The position numbers were made by a program, and so were the translations under genes. Shown piece by piece: positions 49,441-63,073 of a DNA stretch of 64,000 nt. The notes under the pieces are model-generated. The model was given only the letters and a program-made list of their open reading frames with translations, was not told the DNA's origin and ran no database searches. Numbering within the stretch: the first letter of the stretch is position 1; every line of letters begins with the position of its first letter. This stretch comes from Mactromeris polynyma (taxonomy: Eukaryota > Mollusca > Bivalvia > Venerida > Mactridae). Location: contig JASFXZ010000001.1 in the NCBI GenBank assembly GCA_032209605.1, positions 38,444,619 to 38,508,618 on the forward strand, given 5' to 3'.

Positions 49441-52419
49441 GTAGAACTAAACAGGAACTAAAATATGGTATATACATACCTGTGCTAAAGTATGACCATA
49501 ATGGTAACCGGACGCGTACCGTTCCAACAACACAACACTGGACTATCATTAGTGCCCATGTGCATTTTTGGTTACATTCATGATTGCCACAACAATATAG
49601 CAAATGCCGAACAGATTCATGGAGTCTTAGCAACGTTTATATCAATGCATACAATCAGGGTCATTCAAAATACAATGGCCTAAACTTGGTGCACTCGTTT
49701 GATATGCATGCGTGTGATGGCGATGCCAATGAAGCATTACGTAGCTGTTCATGTGTCAACCTAATGTTTGTAAAAGAATATCCATGGTTGATTTCTGTGA
49801 ATTTTCTTGGTGGATTGTGATGCTTCCAGATTGTCGGAGAATGATTTGATAATGTTATAAAGAGCTGTAACATCAAGAACTTCATGAGGTCTCGGTTATA
49901 ATCATATTAATATCAATCACGGTGACATTTGTAAAAGAGGAACGGTGAAAAGGCAGAGCATGAGAGCCCATATTGAACTACTGTCGTCGATGGACACTTT
50001 TAATCAAGTAAAATTCATGAATTAATTAAGCCCTGTGTCTGATATCCAATGGCCACGACTGTGTATAAGAAGCGCTCAAAACACAAGAAAAGTGTTCGAG
50101 TAAATTCAATTCTGAGAAGAAAAAAGCACCTCAGCAATGATAACATCCTGGAAATATCGTTATTTCCCATCTCTCGTTTAAATCATTAACCGAACAAATT
50201 TACTTGTATTTCTGAGACAAGCTGTCAACATAAACCAAATTGTCTATTTCTATAGGATCGTCTGTTTTCGATGGATTTTGGATGTGTTCGAAATTGAAAG
50301 CGCTGAGAAATCACTTACGATATTAATTTCTAAAACGAGAAATCCTCGAGTCTTCTTAATACCCCCACTTTTACCATTTACGCTGCGTACAAGTAGAAAC
50401 AAGAAACGGAATCCAATATACAATGTACTACTTATCTTTGTATTGTTTGAGTTTATACTTATGTATTTAAATACATATCTAGTATACTATAAAATGTGTA
50501 ATTGTTGTGAATAGCATTTTTTCAAACGTAAGATTCGTTGGGTGTGCCCTTGAACCAAGTTGAATATTGTGTTGTTCGTGACCGATCCCTGGCGATGCTC
50601 CTACAATCACCTACCATTTATGTATGTGCCTTGCATTCCTAATTGCTTTTGTACGGGTTGTTTACATGCTCTCAAATGAATTTTCATATCTCCTTGAGGC
50701 TTTGAAGTGACTGAGCACTTATAATGTAACAGTTCTTGCGGGACTGCTATATTCCTTGTTCGATAATTCCGATCTTTTTCAGAGAAATATCACTTTATAC
50801 GGACTCACTGTCCAGTCATTGTAGACCAAATGAAATTAAACCCGGTGATATGTTATAATTCGCATTCTCTCAACAGCTAGGAATGTAGGTAAATTACTGA
50901 CGCATGGGAATTCACCAAAACGACAGGAAAATAATAGTTTACGGTGTCTGAGGCCAACATCCTTAATTATCTGCTAATAAAATACTAATCTGATTTGATA
51001 GATTCGGAATGGCAAAGTATATATGTCTAAGTCTGTTTTACAGAGAACGTCTGGAATGATGCTTGGGGGAAATTGAAAGTTAGTATACGCTAGGTTGACC
51101 TGTGTTATATTTGTTTGTGTTAAAGCTGTTGCCAGAGCCATTTCTCTCAGTAGTTCCATTACTTGATTGTACATTATCGAGAAATTTTGACGGCTTATTG
51201 GCAACAATTCTCAGGAAAGACATAGTGCATTTGGTTACAACAATATACATAGTAAGTTATCTTCGTCATACATATATGTATATGTATGAGAATAAGAAGC
51301 TGAGAAACTTGAATAATGCTTATTGATTTTCCCTTTATAATGCAGACTCACCATTTCAGTTCAGGGGTCAATATAACAGGCTCGGTCAATTGGCCGAAGT
51401 TTGTTATTTAGGGGTCAACCTGGGACATGCATGAAATCGTTACATTTCTGTAAGCACTTTTAAGTAAATTGATGCTTAACCCTCAACGATAAATGTATAC
51501 ACTTCTACAATGAAAATGCAATTTGATTACAGTGTTGTAACTTTTGTAGGATGGAACAACGTCATTCAACGAATTAATTTAATAGCTCAGACGCATGAAT
51601 CCATTTCGCACTATGCCATTTTGTTCCCCAGGTTTCGCATGTTTTTGTTTCCGTTCTATCTGCTTTCGTGAATCCACTCGGAACTGCTATCAGTTAATGA
51701 TTTATTCAGCCGAGCCTGACGTAAAATCGATCAACTTCTCCGCATGGAATTGTTTCTTTGGTACATTGCTGATTTCACTGGAAGCCAATATGCCATCGTC
51801 GTGAACAATGACCTGCTAAACCGAAGGCCAGTTTTTTTATCCTTTCTGATAAATTCCTCTCTTGTAATCATCGATGAATATAGCATGATGTACATCCGTC
51901 GGTTTAATCTTCAGAGAAAGTACTAATTGCTCGCTATAATGAGTGTGTAATAACCACTGAAATAATTACTTAACACGGCGTATATCCGTAACGTTGGAAT
52001 AGTGAGAGTAGTTCCAAAAGTTGCAAATTTGTTAGTTAATTCTTTAGCTAATCAGACATTACAAAGTGTTATTGTCGGACGCAGAAGTAGTAACTTTTTT
52101 TACTAAGCTGATACGTTCGCGTGCTTGTACCAATTACTCCAGTGCTATATTATGTTTTGTATGGTTTGTAGCGTTATGAATGTTAATTAGTGTCATTCTT
52201 TACGATACCCCTTTGGGAGACCTTGAAGATATTACAGAAAGCTTCCAGAGCATAGATTTAATAATTTTCATATTTCAGACATATTATTCCGCATTGGAAC
52301 GAATTCAGTTCACAATAAGTCACTGCGATACGTTTCTGTAACTATAATTTCGGAGACTCGTGACCGTCGCTATTCTACAACTCCTCTAAATTATGTGCAA
52401 TATTACATGGCGAAAATAT

Positions 52420-52536
52420 ACAGTGAAACTTATCTATAAGGACTTTCATGTGGACCAGGCATTTATGTCGTTAACTTTTTTGTCGAACCGCGAATAAGAC
52501 GTTCTGATAGGGAGAACTCGAAGTATACAAATTTGC
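52420..52536. repeat. possible decayed Tc1/mariner-type MITE
   Basis: TATACAGTGAAACTTATCTA at the left and GGGAGAACTCGAAGTATA at the right are loosely inverted and resemble the ends of 38880-39050. Confidence 0.3.
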
Positions 52537-52701
52537 CTGATTGTTTAAAAATAAGCTCGACTTTTTATGCCTCCACTTTCACAATACCACGACTTAACGG
52601 TTTCGAGTTATGCAGTATTTCTTGCAACGTCCTTACTGTTGAAATGGTTTCTCCAAACTATGGTTTGAAATAAAACAAAGCATGGGGGAAGGGTTATACA
52701 A

Positions 52702-52778
52702 TGAAAGGGAAATAAGTGGAGGAGGGAAGGTCGCATTCACAACTTAGAACTTTCCTAGACTGATCTAGACATGTAAAG
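52702..52778 (+). repeat. dispersed repeat family 2, copy 4
   Basis: GGAAGGTCGCATTCACAACT followed by CCTAGACTGATCTAGACATG. Confidence 0.5.
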
Positions 52779-53209
52779 TAACATAGATATAGTTTATTCC
52801 GAAATATTAGGCATACTGCCCATGATTTCATAAAAAACAAACAATGCAAATATATACAAAAGTAACGAAATATTACACATTGGTCAATGGCAATAATATG
52901 ACATTAATCATAACATAATACTCATTACATTTTCATTGAAACAATGTGAAAAATAATCGAATATTGAGGAGAAAATATAAAACAAATGTATTACTTATTT
53001 AACATACAACTTTTTTCTTAGCGTAAAAGCTTTATGAATAAACAATGACAATTTTTTACAACAGTCTTACTTTCTGAGCCTAATAGTTCAACACATGTTG
53101 GTAAATTGTATTTTTTCTGTAATTCTGTTTTATATATTGTTGTTATTATAATAAGAAATGGGAGAAGACAGACGCACGACGAGACACAAAAACAAAACCG
53201 AACGGACCA

Positions 53210-53230
53210 GGGGGGCGGGGGGGCGGGGGG
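53210..53230 (+). repeat. G-rich tract (G6-C-G7-C-G6)
   Basis: Nineteen of 21 bases are G, interrupted only by two C. This is the longest G run in the window and could form a G-quadruplex. Confidence 0.95.
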
Positions 53231-55838
53231 AATACAGAGGGAGAGACAAAACAAAAATGCAAATGTGTTGCAAACATTTCGAATAACATACATGATGGTT
53301 TGTTTGTTATCTCTCAGCGTATGCGTTTATAAAGATGTCAGCCACTATCAAAATATGTTTGATCGTTTTACCTCGTACCTTTGTACATTCCTGCGAATTA
53401 CTTCGGAACCAGATACCCATGTATACATTGATAGCCGGAAACATGGTACAGGAAAACAGACAGGTGGAAAAGAGCATTCTAATCTTCATCTGGAATTCCA
53501 AGAAAACATTAAAGCCGATGATAAAAATAATTGTGATAAAAATAATGATTCATGTACATTTATCTAGTTATGATTCTGAACTGTTTATAATATGCCTCTA
53601 GTGTACAAAAAGGTACCAACATCCTTATCAGATGAAGAGCGAAGAACGAATGGTAAAATGTGTCTTTTGAGAATAACACAGAGCTCTGAATAGGATTTTT
53701 TCTTGAGAAATTGTCTAATCTTTTTTTTTTCTCTTTTTTTGTTGTTATTTATCGAGTTATATTTCCATGTGAATGTCTATTATAGCGAGCAAATCCCCTG
53801 TTTTCAGTATGAACAGAATGAATGAAATACGTGCAAACAGTTTGCATACTAAACATTCTAAAATTACTTAACAATTTCCTCTAGCATGTTTTTGTATCTT
53901 AATGTGTAAAATGCGTGTGATTAAACTCATTTTGTATGTTAATTTGACAATAAATTTCGCATCACTGAATTTAATTAGCGTTCCATGAATTCATGCAACC
54001 GAGCTGAATTTTAAACATAAAAAGCTATGCGTAAGGTGGCATGGTAAAGTGGGTTTGTTATTTATCGTGCTTGTTTTGATTAAAACAAGCTTGTTAGGTT
54101 GCATACATAAACTGTTTCAACGAGCAGTTATCTCGTAGTTATCTGTAGAGGGATGTAAATTTAAAAAAGTTATAATTATTAATTCTTGATGAAGTTAAGT
54201 TTTCAACAGTGCAGTCGACAATCGTGAAAAAAAATCTCGCTAAAAGCTTCCAACTTCGTTCTTGTTTTCTTATTAAAAGCACCTGCTTACAGATCTCACT
54301 CCGTGAACCACCAGCAAATGTCTGCCAAATTGTTTTCTCTTTACCGACCCATTCAAATCTCGCTCAATAGCGAGCGAGAGAAATCCTTCAGACCAGACCA
54401 CGCTTCATCGCCCCAAACAGCGTTTCTTGATCTGCTTTGATAAAAACAGATTGTTAATGTGTTTCAAATACATCCTTTATCATCAATCGTTCAATTATGT
54501 TGGCATACAAATGAATTACCTCGCTCGTTTTGAGATGATTTCGGTTTTGGTCTTGTGTATCTTCATGCTCTAGCAATTCTCACGATTACACCGAAGCTCT
54601 CCAAAATGAAGTTAGATATCGTCTCACTCCCATTAAAGTCATGAGTCGTTTTATTGCCAACTTGAAGTATTTCATTGATTTATTTCAGCAGGCTTTATAC
54701 AGTCCTCCTATAAATATTTATAAGAGAATTTATTGGCTTGAAAGGACATAACGATTGTTAAGAGACGTGTCATGAGAATAGTTGGAGAATAATACCGAAT
54801 GCGACTGTTCAATCTGATGAAAGCTCCTTGGAACACGGGGAAGAAATTACAGAGAATTTTGATAGCCGTATAATCATAGATTTGATGTGTATGATTAAGA
54901 ATTTTGCCGCCAGAATTTGATAACATACGTAGCATATTCTGTTACCTGATGAGATAACAAAGAAACATAAGATGTAGGTTTAGAGAAAAAAAGTACGAAT
55001 GATGAATCGGTAAATGATTATTAACAAAAATATACAACAATGTTTTTGGAAACCATTGTGATAATAAGTGATTATCAAAGTACTAATGGTGATATCGATG
55101 ACAATTGTTGAGATCGTAGTTAAAAAATGATGATAAAGTGGCATACTGCAATCGATGCTGTTTTAGAAGAAAAAAATGTGGACATTGCTCTAATCATGAC
55201 GAATCATCAGTGCTTCTGATGTTGATCTTGCTAATTTGATGATTTGCCAAAAGATTTTTGCTGATGTCGTGCTGCTCTTTATCTTATAGTTGCATTGATA
55301 TACTTGTTTTCATTGCTCTTTCATCGGGTCATATAATTATCTCACGTTATGTTATCTGAATCTCTATCTTGATTGGTTGAGAAGTGTTAGGTTACAACAA
55401 CAACACACCCAGCATAATTATTCCTCTCATCTCGTGAGCTTCTCATTGTAAATCTGATAAATATCTTCTCTATGATAAATGGATGGCTTCCGATCTTTGC
55501 TAGACTTATTAGAAATATTTTGTTCAATTACTTCTACAACCAGCACGTCGTTGAAGTTCACCAATCGAAGACATATCCTTGTCGCTTTCGTAACGTAATT
55601 CATAATCGGTGTTGCATTCATTAAATAATATCTAAGATAGATCGAAAGGAATTTTACAGACATGTTTGCAATAAATTCGACAGATATTGTTAGTAGTTCG
55701 TGGTTTAAAGGTGTTTATTTACATTTGAAGCTTTCACATGTCAGTGAAATCTGGATAAACATATTTTGTAATAAGATCAATTAAATCGAAGTGCGGTTTA
55801 ACTTGCCGCCATTATGAAAACACTTAAAAGCTTTTCAA

Positions 55839-55930
55839 TAAAATGAGTGTACAGTCGAACAGGAAATTGTTTTATACAAAGGACACAAGCCTCCCAAAAT
55901 GTACACAAAGACATGAAATTAATATATACA
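55839..55930 (+). repeat. dispersed repeat family 1, copy 5
   Basis: CAGTCGAACAGGAAATTG, then CAAAGGACACAAGCCTCCCA and AAGACATGAAATTAATATAT. Confidence 0.5.
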
Positions 55931-57186
55931 TACAGTTAAACAAAACAGGACAAAAAGGAACCAGACACACTCATATATGGACATATATGAACCACGTGCT
56001 ATAATCCCGGATTCTAACGAACCTTACACTGCGTCAAATCCCATCACACCAACGACAGAAACATAATGGATGTCATCAAATCTCAGAGGACATTCTCGGA
56101 CATTTAGCACAGGTGTGTTATCTGATCTATCGGGACTTTTGTCACCAAATGGCTGGTCCCTGTTAGTTGCTTCCAACCTTTCATATCAATACATGCACAT
56201 AGTATCAGGTTTGACATAATGCTTAGACGGACCAAGAAATTACAGGAAACCTGTGGTATGGAACACTAGTTCTATATTCCAACTATTTACATGCTACAAT
56301 CAAGTGAATATAATGTAACATATAACTTATAATTTCAAAGTGTTAATTATTAATGCCTGCGTACATATTTACATGCATATTTCATGTTGAGGATGGACAT
56401 TTATTTTGTGACTTATTTTAATTAAGTGAGTGTCTGTCGGATGAATAAATTAGAAAATACTGTTATAAGCTACTTTTCTTTGTGCATACTTATGTAATAT
56501 GAAATTCTGTGTATTTAATACCTGTTGTTGTTTCACTTTGTTACGTGAAGGCCTTACTGAAATTAAGTTTGCTTATGTACAGTTTTATATGATGCACCCT
56601 TTTTAATGCTACTTTCAATAAATAAAGATGATCACTTGTATTTTTAGTAGTAGAAGTATAATTATTAGTATTAATATTAGTATTATTAGTCCGCAGCCTT
56701 TTTTTACCCGACTGTCCCAAGGCTGAATGCCGGTATTTTGCTTGAACTATCGTTGTTGCTGTGTGCAGGGAAAGAGAATCCATGTGGTTAATATGCTTAT
56801 TCGTGTTTTATCTTGACTTTGTTAAATTGGTCCTGAAATTTCTCCCTAGGCCTCTTGGATACCATACATTAGCGAATAGCTCAACTATCGTTATCTTACT
56901 TCGATAACCTGGATGATTTTACACTAAGTCTTGACAATCGTCTGGCAACAACTGGAGAGTTTTTCTAGTATCATATCACACTAACGCCTGTGTAATATAG
57001 ATAACGTGTTATCTACTTATTACCGGGCTATATCATCATAATTATTCTGTCATTACATTGCCGTGAACGGAAATATAAATATAGCAGATAATATACCAGT
57101 CGCTTGTCTTCAATGTTTCTTGTACTAGGTTCATGGCCACGCATTACGGCCTATTTCTATAGAATCATACTGAATGGTAGTATGTA

Positions 57187-57349
57187 ATAAAGTCAAACAT
57201 CATTGAAAGACCACCTCAATAATAAGATCACACTTTTCAAGTCCATTTTGACTGTTCCGCTCTTTATTCAACCTCAATTTTAAGACCTCCTCAATATTAA
57301 TACCAGTTTTCAAGGGTCCCAGTGGTGGTCGTATTATTGAGGTTTTACT
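57187..57349. mobile_element. CAGTAAAACC-family MITE, second full-length copy
   Basis: GACCACCTCAATAATAAGAT at the left and GTATTATTGAGGTTTTACTA at the right mirror each other and match 4490-4673 through TTTTCAAGTCCATTTT. Terminal bases are mutated. Confidence 0.65.
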
Positions 57350-60334
57350 ATATGTACAAGAAAATGGAATACAAATGTTAACAAACAAAATAAGTAGTAC
57401 AATGTATAATAAAAATATCCGGTATGTTTTGGATATGTCGCTATTGCATTTTATAATGTTGTGTTTCTGGAGGAAACGTGTAGATCAATACAAGGTAACG
57501 AAGTAGACAATCCGAAGCTCGTTCTTACAATAATGATCGTGTTTTATGATACTGCGAAGGTTAAATACCATTTAGACAAAATGCTTGACAATTGACGCAT
57601 TTTACATAAAATTCTGCACCACGGATGTCCTTTTGAGTCACAGCTTTGTGTTAATCAAACCGCCTTTAGAGTATCAATTATAAACTGCGATCATTGACAA
57701 CAAACACTGGTGTCCTGTGATAACCACCACGTCGTTTCCCAATGCTCTCATAGAACCACTTATTACCGGCAAGACGTGTGCTTTTGCCGGCTGTAATCGA
57801 TATATTTTAAGTTTGTGTATAACAGGACGTGTCTTTGTTCCCGATGGCAAACCTTGTTATATCAACGGAAAGTAAACATTTTATGATAAGATATGAACTC
57901 ATACACGTCTAAAATGATATTAAAACTACTGCTTTTGACAGCTGCCAAGCACTTGATATTTCAAGGGTTTATTCGTGAAACAGGACAGTTTGCCGTGTTC
58001 TTCTTTCAACCTTTGGACAGGAGAAGTCAGGCAGCACAATTGCTGTCCAGTCGTCATTGTTCTAACTTAAGACTTATTGCGGAAACCCTCGCCTTTAAGA
58101 ATGTATAACCACAAATTTTAACAACTGTAACTATAACATTAAGCGTATTAACTCGGTTCGTACACACACATTTTAAAACCATACCAAGAGTGTCAAGATA
58201 CAAGATAACCACAGCGGGTTCGTCTAAACATATTTAGAAAACTGTTTACATTACCCAATCCTTTAAAAGTCGCGTTTGTGTCAAAGGTTAATTCACAGCG
58301 TGCTATACGTTATTGTGATGTTCAGCCTGCATTTTAAAATGTTTCACTTGATGTTGAATAACATACAGATAAGCGGGTTGTTGTAAATTGGGACAAACAG
58401 TGCACACGTTGAGCACACTTAAACAAAACAATGACTGTAAAGAAATATAAAGCAATAGAAAAGAGAAAAATACTGCGGGAGGAAATGTTTTGCGTGTAAT
58501 CTGGCTTTCCTGGCGACCAGATATATATTTAAAAACATTTTCCTGGTTCGATCGAAGCGGTTAGAGATCAGCGTGATCCAAAACCACTTTGGTTTATTAC
58601 TGGTCCGATAGATTATCTGTATAATGAGATTACTGGGCTAAGTTTCTAGAATGCACGAGGCAATAGCTGTTCTAGGTACCCTTCGAATGGACTTAAACCG
58701 CCCTGGGACGTTTTATCACTGACCGATTCAAGGCGGTACTCTCGCGTGATTTCGTTAAGTATCGGATTAGTTTGTGTTGCCCGTGGTATTTTGTAGAGCT
58801 TTATGAGTTCCTTGTTAATTAGTTTGGGTTTGGAAGTCGGCTTTAGGAAGATCAAAATATTTTATGTTGCGTTTTTTGGAAATCCATTTTTATATTTATT
58901 TAAGACTTTAGGGCCGTTGTGGTGTATATCTTGTTGTTAATTGTTGTATCGGCCTTTTTTGCTCCCACTACTTGTCCATTTACTTTAGTTTAATATAATG
59001 CCTCTCCTAATTTTATTTTCTACCCTAGACATATGTTGAGGGATGTCCTGTCTTGTAACTGTAAGCTTCCATTTGCTCATATGTCTGACTTTAGATACTT
59101 AGAACACAGAGAAGACACTTAGCCTTCACCCGCTGATCCTTCATATAAAAACAATTAGATAAACTGACTTCTAATATTAGGTTATTCGGAGTTATTTTAA
59201 AATCATGTAAATTAAGTGCACTCTTTGACGGAAGAAATATATTTTGTAACAAATTGTCATCGATCAAATGTACAGTACAGAACTCTTTAAACTCTTCAAG
59301 ACGTGTATTTCTGCCTCTCCTCAGATTAGATTGATCTAGTGCTTTTTTCACATGGAACCTACTGAGACATGCCGTATTGATTAGTGTTTGTTTTATTTAG
59401 CTTCCAAGTTCTCCTGCAATTGAGAGATTGTTGCTTTTCCATAATGTTTTCATATAGGAATGTTAGTCTGGAATGGGAGTAATGGTGAATTTAATCATGA
59501 ACAGACGAGTGTACAGTTTATTGAATCGCCAAGCTAAAGCTCCGAAGTTCAAATCTACTTAATCTTGTAATGTTAATTACCACAATGTCTAGTCTTAAAG
59601 TAGTTTTATATCAAATTAACGTAATAGAAATAAAGACAATCACAGACACTTAAATACAATAAACCAAAGATAGTACTTGTACAAAACCAGAAATATTGTA
59701 TTCTTTGGATTATATCGACTGAACGCAATGATGTTTCTATTTTATTTCTCAGGAAAATGTTCACCTCTGAGAATAATGAATAGGTATGTTTGTGATCAAA
59801 TCCGCTCTTAACACGAAATGCATTAAATATATCAAGAAAGCATGAGAAAATTAATGTAATAACTGATAATAATCAATCGGCATTCGCTTATCAATCACCC
59901 TAGCTATTCTACAACGGATTTCGATTAATAATGCATTGAGAATATCTGGGAGGCAAATCAGTAGCTATTGAATTGTTTGTGAATCTTCTACGCAGACCAA
60001 GCGCCATGACAATGGAAGAAATACGGTGTAAGAATATTCCCAGTCTCAAGTTTTCGAATGTCAGTTATATATACAATACATGTACAATACAAATTTGTTT
60101 GTGATTTAGGCCATGCCATAACACAAGTATATAACACAATCACATATCATACAGTATACAGGTGCTCATGCAAAATAATAGTAACAAGATGATTCACAAT
60201 TACAGACGTTAAAATTTTCAAGTACAAAGATAAGAGCTCTTGTCTCCGGTCAGAAGCATATTAAATAAAACATGAAAGATCGAATTATTTTCTCACTAAT
60301 ATGCTAATAACATTGTAGTCTTATAATAACCAGG

Positions 60335-60472
60335 CTACCGCCAATACTTTATTGGAATGTAAAGCTTTCTTAAATCATCCAATAAAGGGCACACCAACAG
60401 AAAGTGTAGCTCATCTTCTATAGCGTGCCTGTTACATAATTTGCAAAGGCGATTGGCTCTTCCCGTATTGCT
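60335..60472 (-). pseudogene. LINE C-terminal cysteine-motif fragment
   Basis: The minus-strand frame reads R-A-N-R-L-C-K-L-C-N-R-H-A-I-E-D-E-L-H-F-L-L-V-C-P-L, then R-K-L-Y-I-P, and ends in a stop at 60335-60337. The C-x2-C...E-D-E-x-H-F-L-x-x-C-P pattern is the C-terminal motif of many molluscan endonuclease/reverse-transcriptase proteins. Upstream sequence is not recognisable. Confidence 0.65.
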
Positions 60473-62800
60473 GTATGTCTGAGTAATGGACATTTATGTA
60501 AGGTGTTAACAGTTATTACCTCGAAATCGTAATTTACGAGCATCCCACTAATTTATTCCACTGTATTAAAACGTGTGCGTGAGTAAAGGACAATAAGTAT
60601 TTGTATGATTATTCCCAATTACGACCATCCCGCATATGCAAATAATGTCCGTGTACAAGGGCTTTTTACGTGTGTCAGTGTGATGAACTAAACTACATAT
60701 TAGATCGCCATTACCCGCATTGAACAATGATAACACATCTGGGAATAACCTGGTAGTCACGTAAGTTATGTACCATGTACAACCAATCAGCCATTTTACT
60801 TGGACCACATGATAAACTCGCTAATATGAAAAACATATCAATTCTAGTTCCAACTATTATATTTTAATGAAAGCCGAGCGGGGTTATTGTAACTATATTA
60901 CTAAGTATATACAATCGGAAATACAATTTGCACTTAGATTCATAAGAACTTTAAAAGCGTCTATGATCTTTGTTTCCAGACGTCTATTGCTCAATGTTTG
61001 TTCTACTTGGCAGTTAAGAACACGTCTTCCTACTCGGCATTAAGGACATGCTATAAAACGCAGGCAATAAGAGAGAAATCTGTTTCATTTGGCTTCCAAT
61101 CTCTTTGACATAACATTTGATGGGAAAAACCGCGATAAAGCAATAAAATATAGTCTTTATACAAATGAATGGGAAATTCTCAACAAAGAGAGCTATAACA
61201 TGGTTTATAGCCTCGTTAGAAAGTGATACATTTGATGCATTCCTGATGCAGACATGCTGAATTTATAGATCGCTTTCACAGCTGTAATTATCTTAACAGA
61301 CTTCGTGAAGCTTGCGATATGTTGTTGATAGCCGCTGTGTAAATAAACCTATCTCTGTATATTCTTGCTTTATTGTAAACATCGTAGAGTGAGCTTGTTT
61401 CTTGCGAAGATAAAGTGATCGTGAAGAAATAAATAATTGTTTACAAGATAGCAGAGAAGACCTTATAGTCGTATATAAACGTTCTAACTATATGTAACCG
61501 CAATGCAAAAACATATAAATGAAGTAAAGCTATAAAATTCAGGTTTCGTCTCTGCAGGCTTTCAGAAATGGCATCAACCGTATGTGTAATGATGGCATAG
61601 ACATTATTGTTATTCCTTTGCAGTTGTTTTTTTTTTGCAAAAATTGCAAGCAAGAATTTTAATTGCACCATGGAAGCACACCGTGCGAAATATTTATCAT
61701 ATCGTATTTTTGTCATGTCATGTACCTTACAAGTATCCCCTTAAAAATGACATAAGTCGGGGTTTTTCAAAACATAGTACATGCATAATCCTAGTGTCAA
61801 AGAAATTACGTAGTTTGATCAATAATAATAACATATTTGTGAAAATAGCCATGATATGTATACTTTCTCGTCCACATAATCCATCGATTATATATAAGTG
61901 AAAAGTAATGAATTTGGAACGGTGTGGACATAGTAACATTATGGCCCTTATTTAGATCGAACAGATCATTGCCTGCTCGACTTTATTTCATTTTATCTTT
62001 GCCCTCCTAAATTATTGAGATGAGTGCATCGTATTATTAAGAGAACAATGTGCTATGTAATATATACAGATGATAAAAGAGAAGTATCAATTTAATGATT
62101 TGCTGCTTTTTATGTTGATATTATCATTGGCATTTTGACAAAGTTTCGATATGAGGAACATAAGAAAGAAGGCGCACGTGCACCTCGATGTGGAGTTTAT
62201 TAGGCTTTGTTTAAAGCGTTGTAAAATTTCTGTAATTAATGTTCTTTTGAAATATTTAATTATGATGATGTGGCAAGGGAATCAATCGCCTATTGAAGAC
62301 TAACCACAGATGTCCAGTCATATTGTCTTATTATCTTCAGTGATGTATTCTCAATGGAGTTACCAGACATTTATACAAACCCTGTCCGATAAAAGGAGAT
62401 TTCTAACTCGTAATGATAATTATGTTCGTGTCTACCTTTAAGAATATTTCATTTCTGGACAGATCTAGAAAATTGTTTGGCAGACGCACTCTTAAAATTG
62501 AAGTGGTAACTTCAATTATTTACGGTGTTGGTCATATTGTTCCAACAGGTTGTTTATCGATGAAGAAAGCAATGTAGCGAATTAAACATTGATCAGTAAC
62601 AACATCACTTTGAGACAATGATCAATGGAGTGAACATTTATTTCCCTTTTTGGGCTAGCTGGTATACTTCATGCAGATGTTATGTCCCGAGGTTTTGCCA
62701 TTGTTATTGTTAATGTATATATATTTTCAAATCACCCTTCACTTTTTTGGATTGTTGTGCGCTTTGAATGTATAATTTTTTTCTCGGCTTCTATTCGCAC

Positions 62801-63073
62801 TTTTATGTCCCCGAAGAATGGCGAAGGGGCACAAAGTGTTACCCATGTCCGTCAGTGCATCCGTGCATCCGTCCATGCGGTTTCCGATGAATAACTGTTG
62901 AAATGGATGTATTTATTCAATTCATATAGAGCACATAATCAAGTTCGATTTCGGTTATAGTCCATTACTTTTTTAATGAGTTATGACCCATTTTCAACTT
63001 GAAATTGGTTTCCGGTCAATTACACTTAAAAAGCCTATAGCGGGATCATCCGTGTCCTATGGACACATCTAGT
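62801..63073 (+). repeat. molluscan-type interspersed repeat
   Basis: The segment starts TTTTATGTCCCCGAAGAATG and has GTCCGTCAGTGCATCCGTGC after it. It closes with ATCCGTGTCCTATGGACACA followed by TCTAG. I recognise this layout from abundant bivalve repeats. The GTGTCCTATGGACAC palindrome marks its right end. Confidence 0.55.

Larger units (their letters stand above)
39051..57186. other. gene-free repeat-rich region
   Basis: Apart from the repeats listed separately, I find no exon set, RNA gene or recognisable domain. The longest open frames (about 90-150 codons) overlap each other or simple sequence and have no splice-compatible neighbours. Confidence 0.45.

Noticed and set aside
57764..57793. 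CCGGCAA...TTGCCGG hairpin
   Set aside because: An 8-base stem around an 11-base loop is expected by chance in 64 kb, and rho-independent terminators are not relevant in an animal genome.
58646..59351. Two minus-strand frames with protein-like composition
   Set aside because: No family recognised, no junction signals joining them, and lengths (69 and 86 codons) common by chance.
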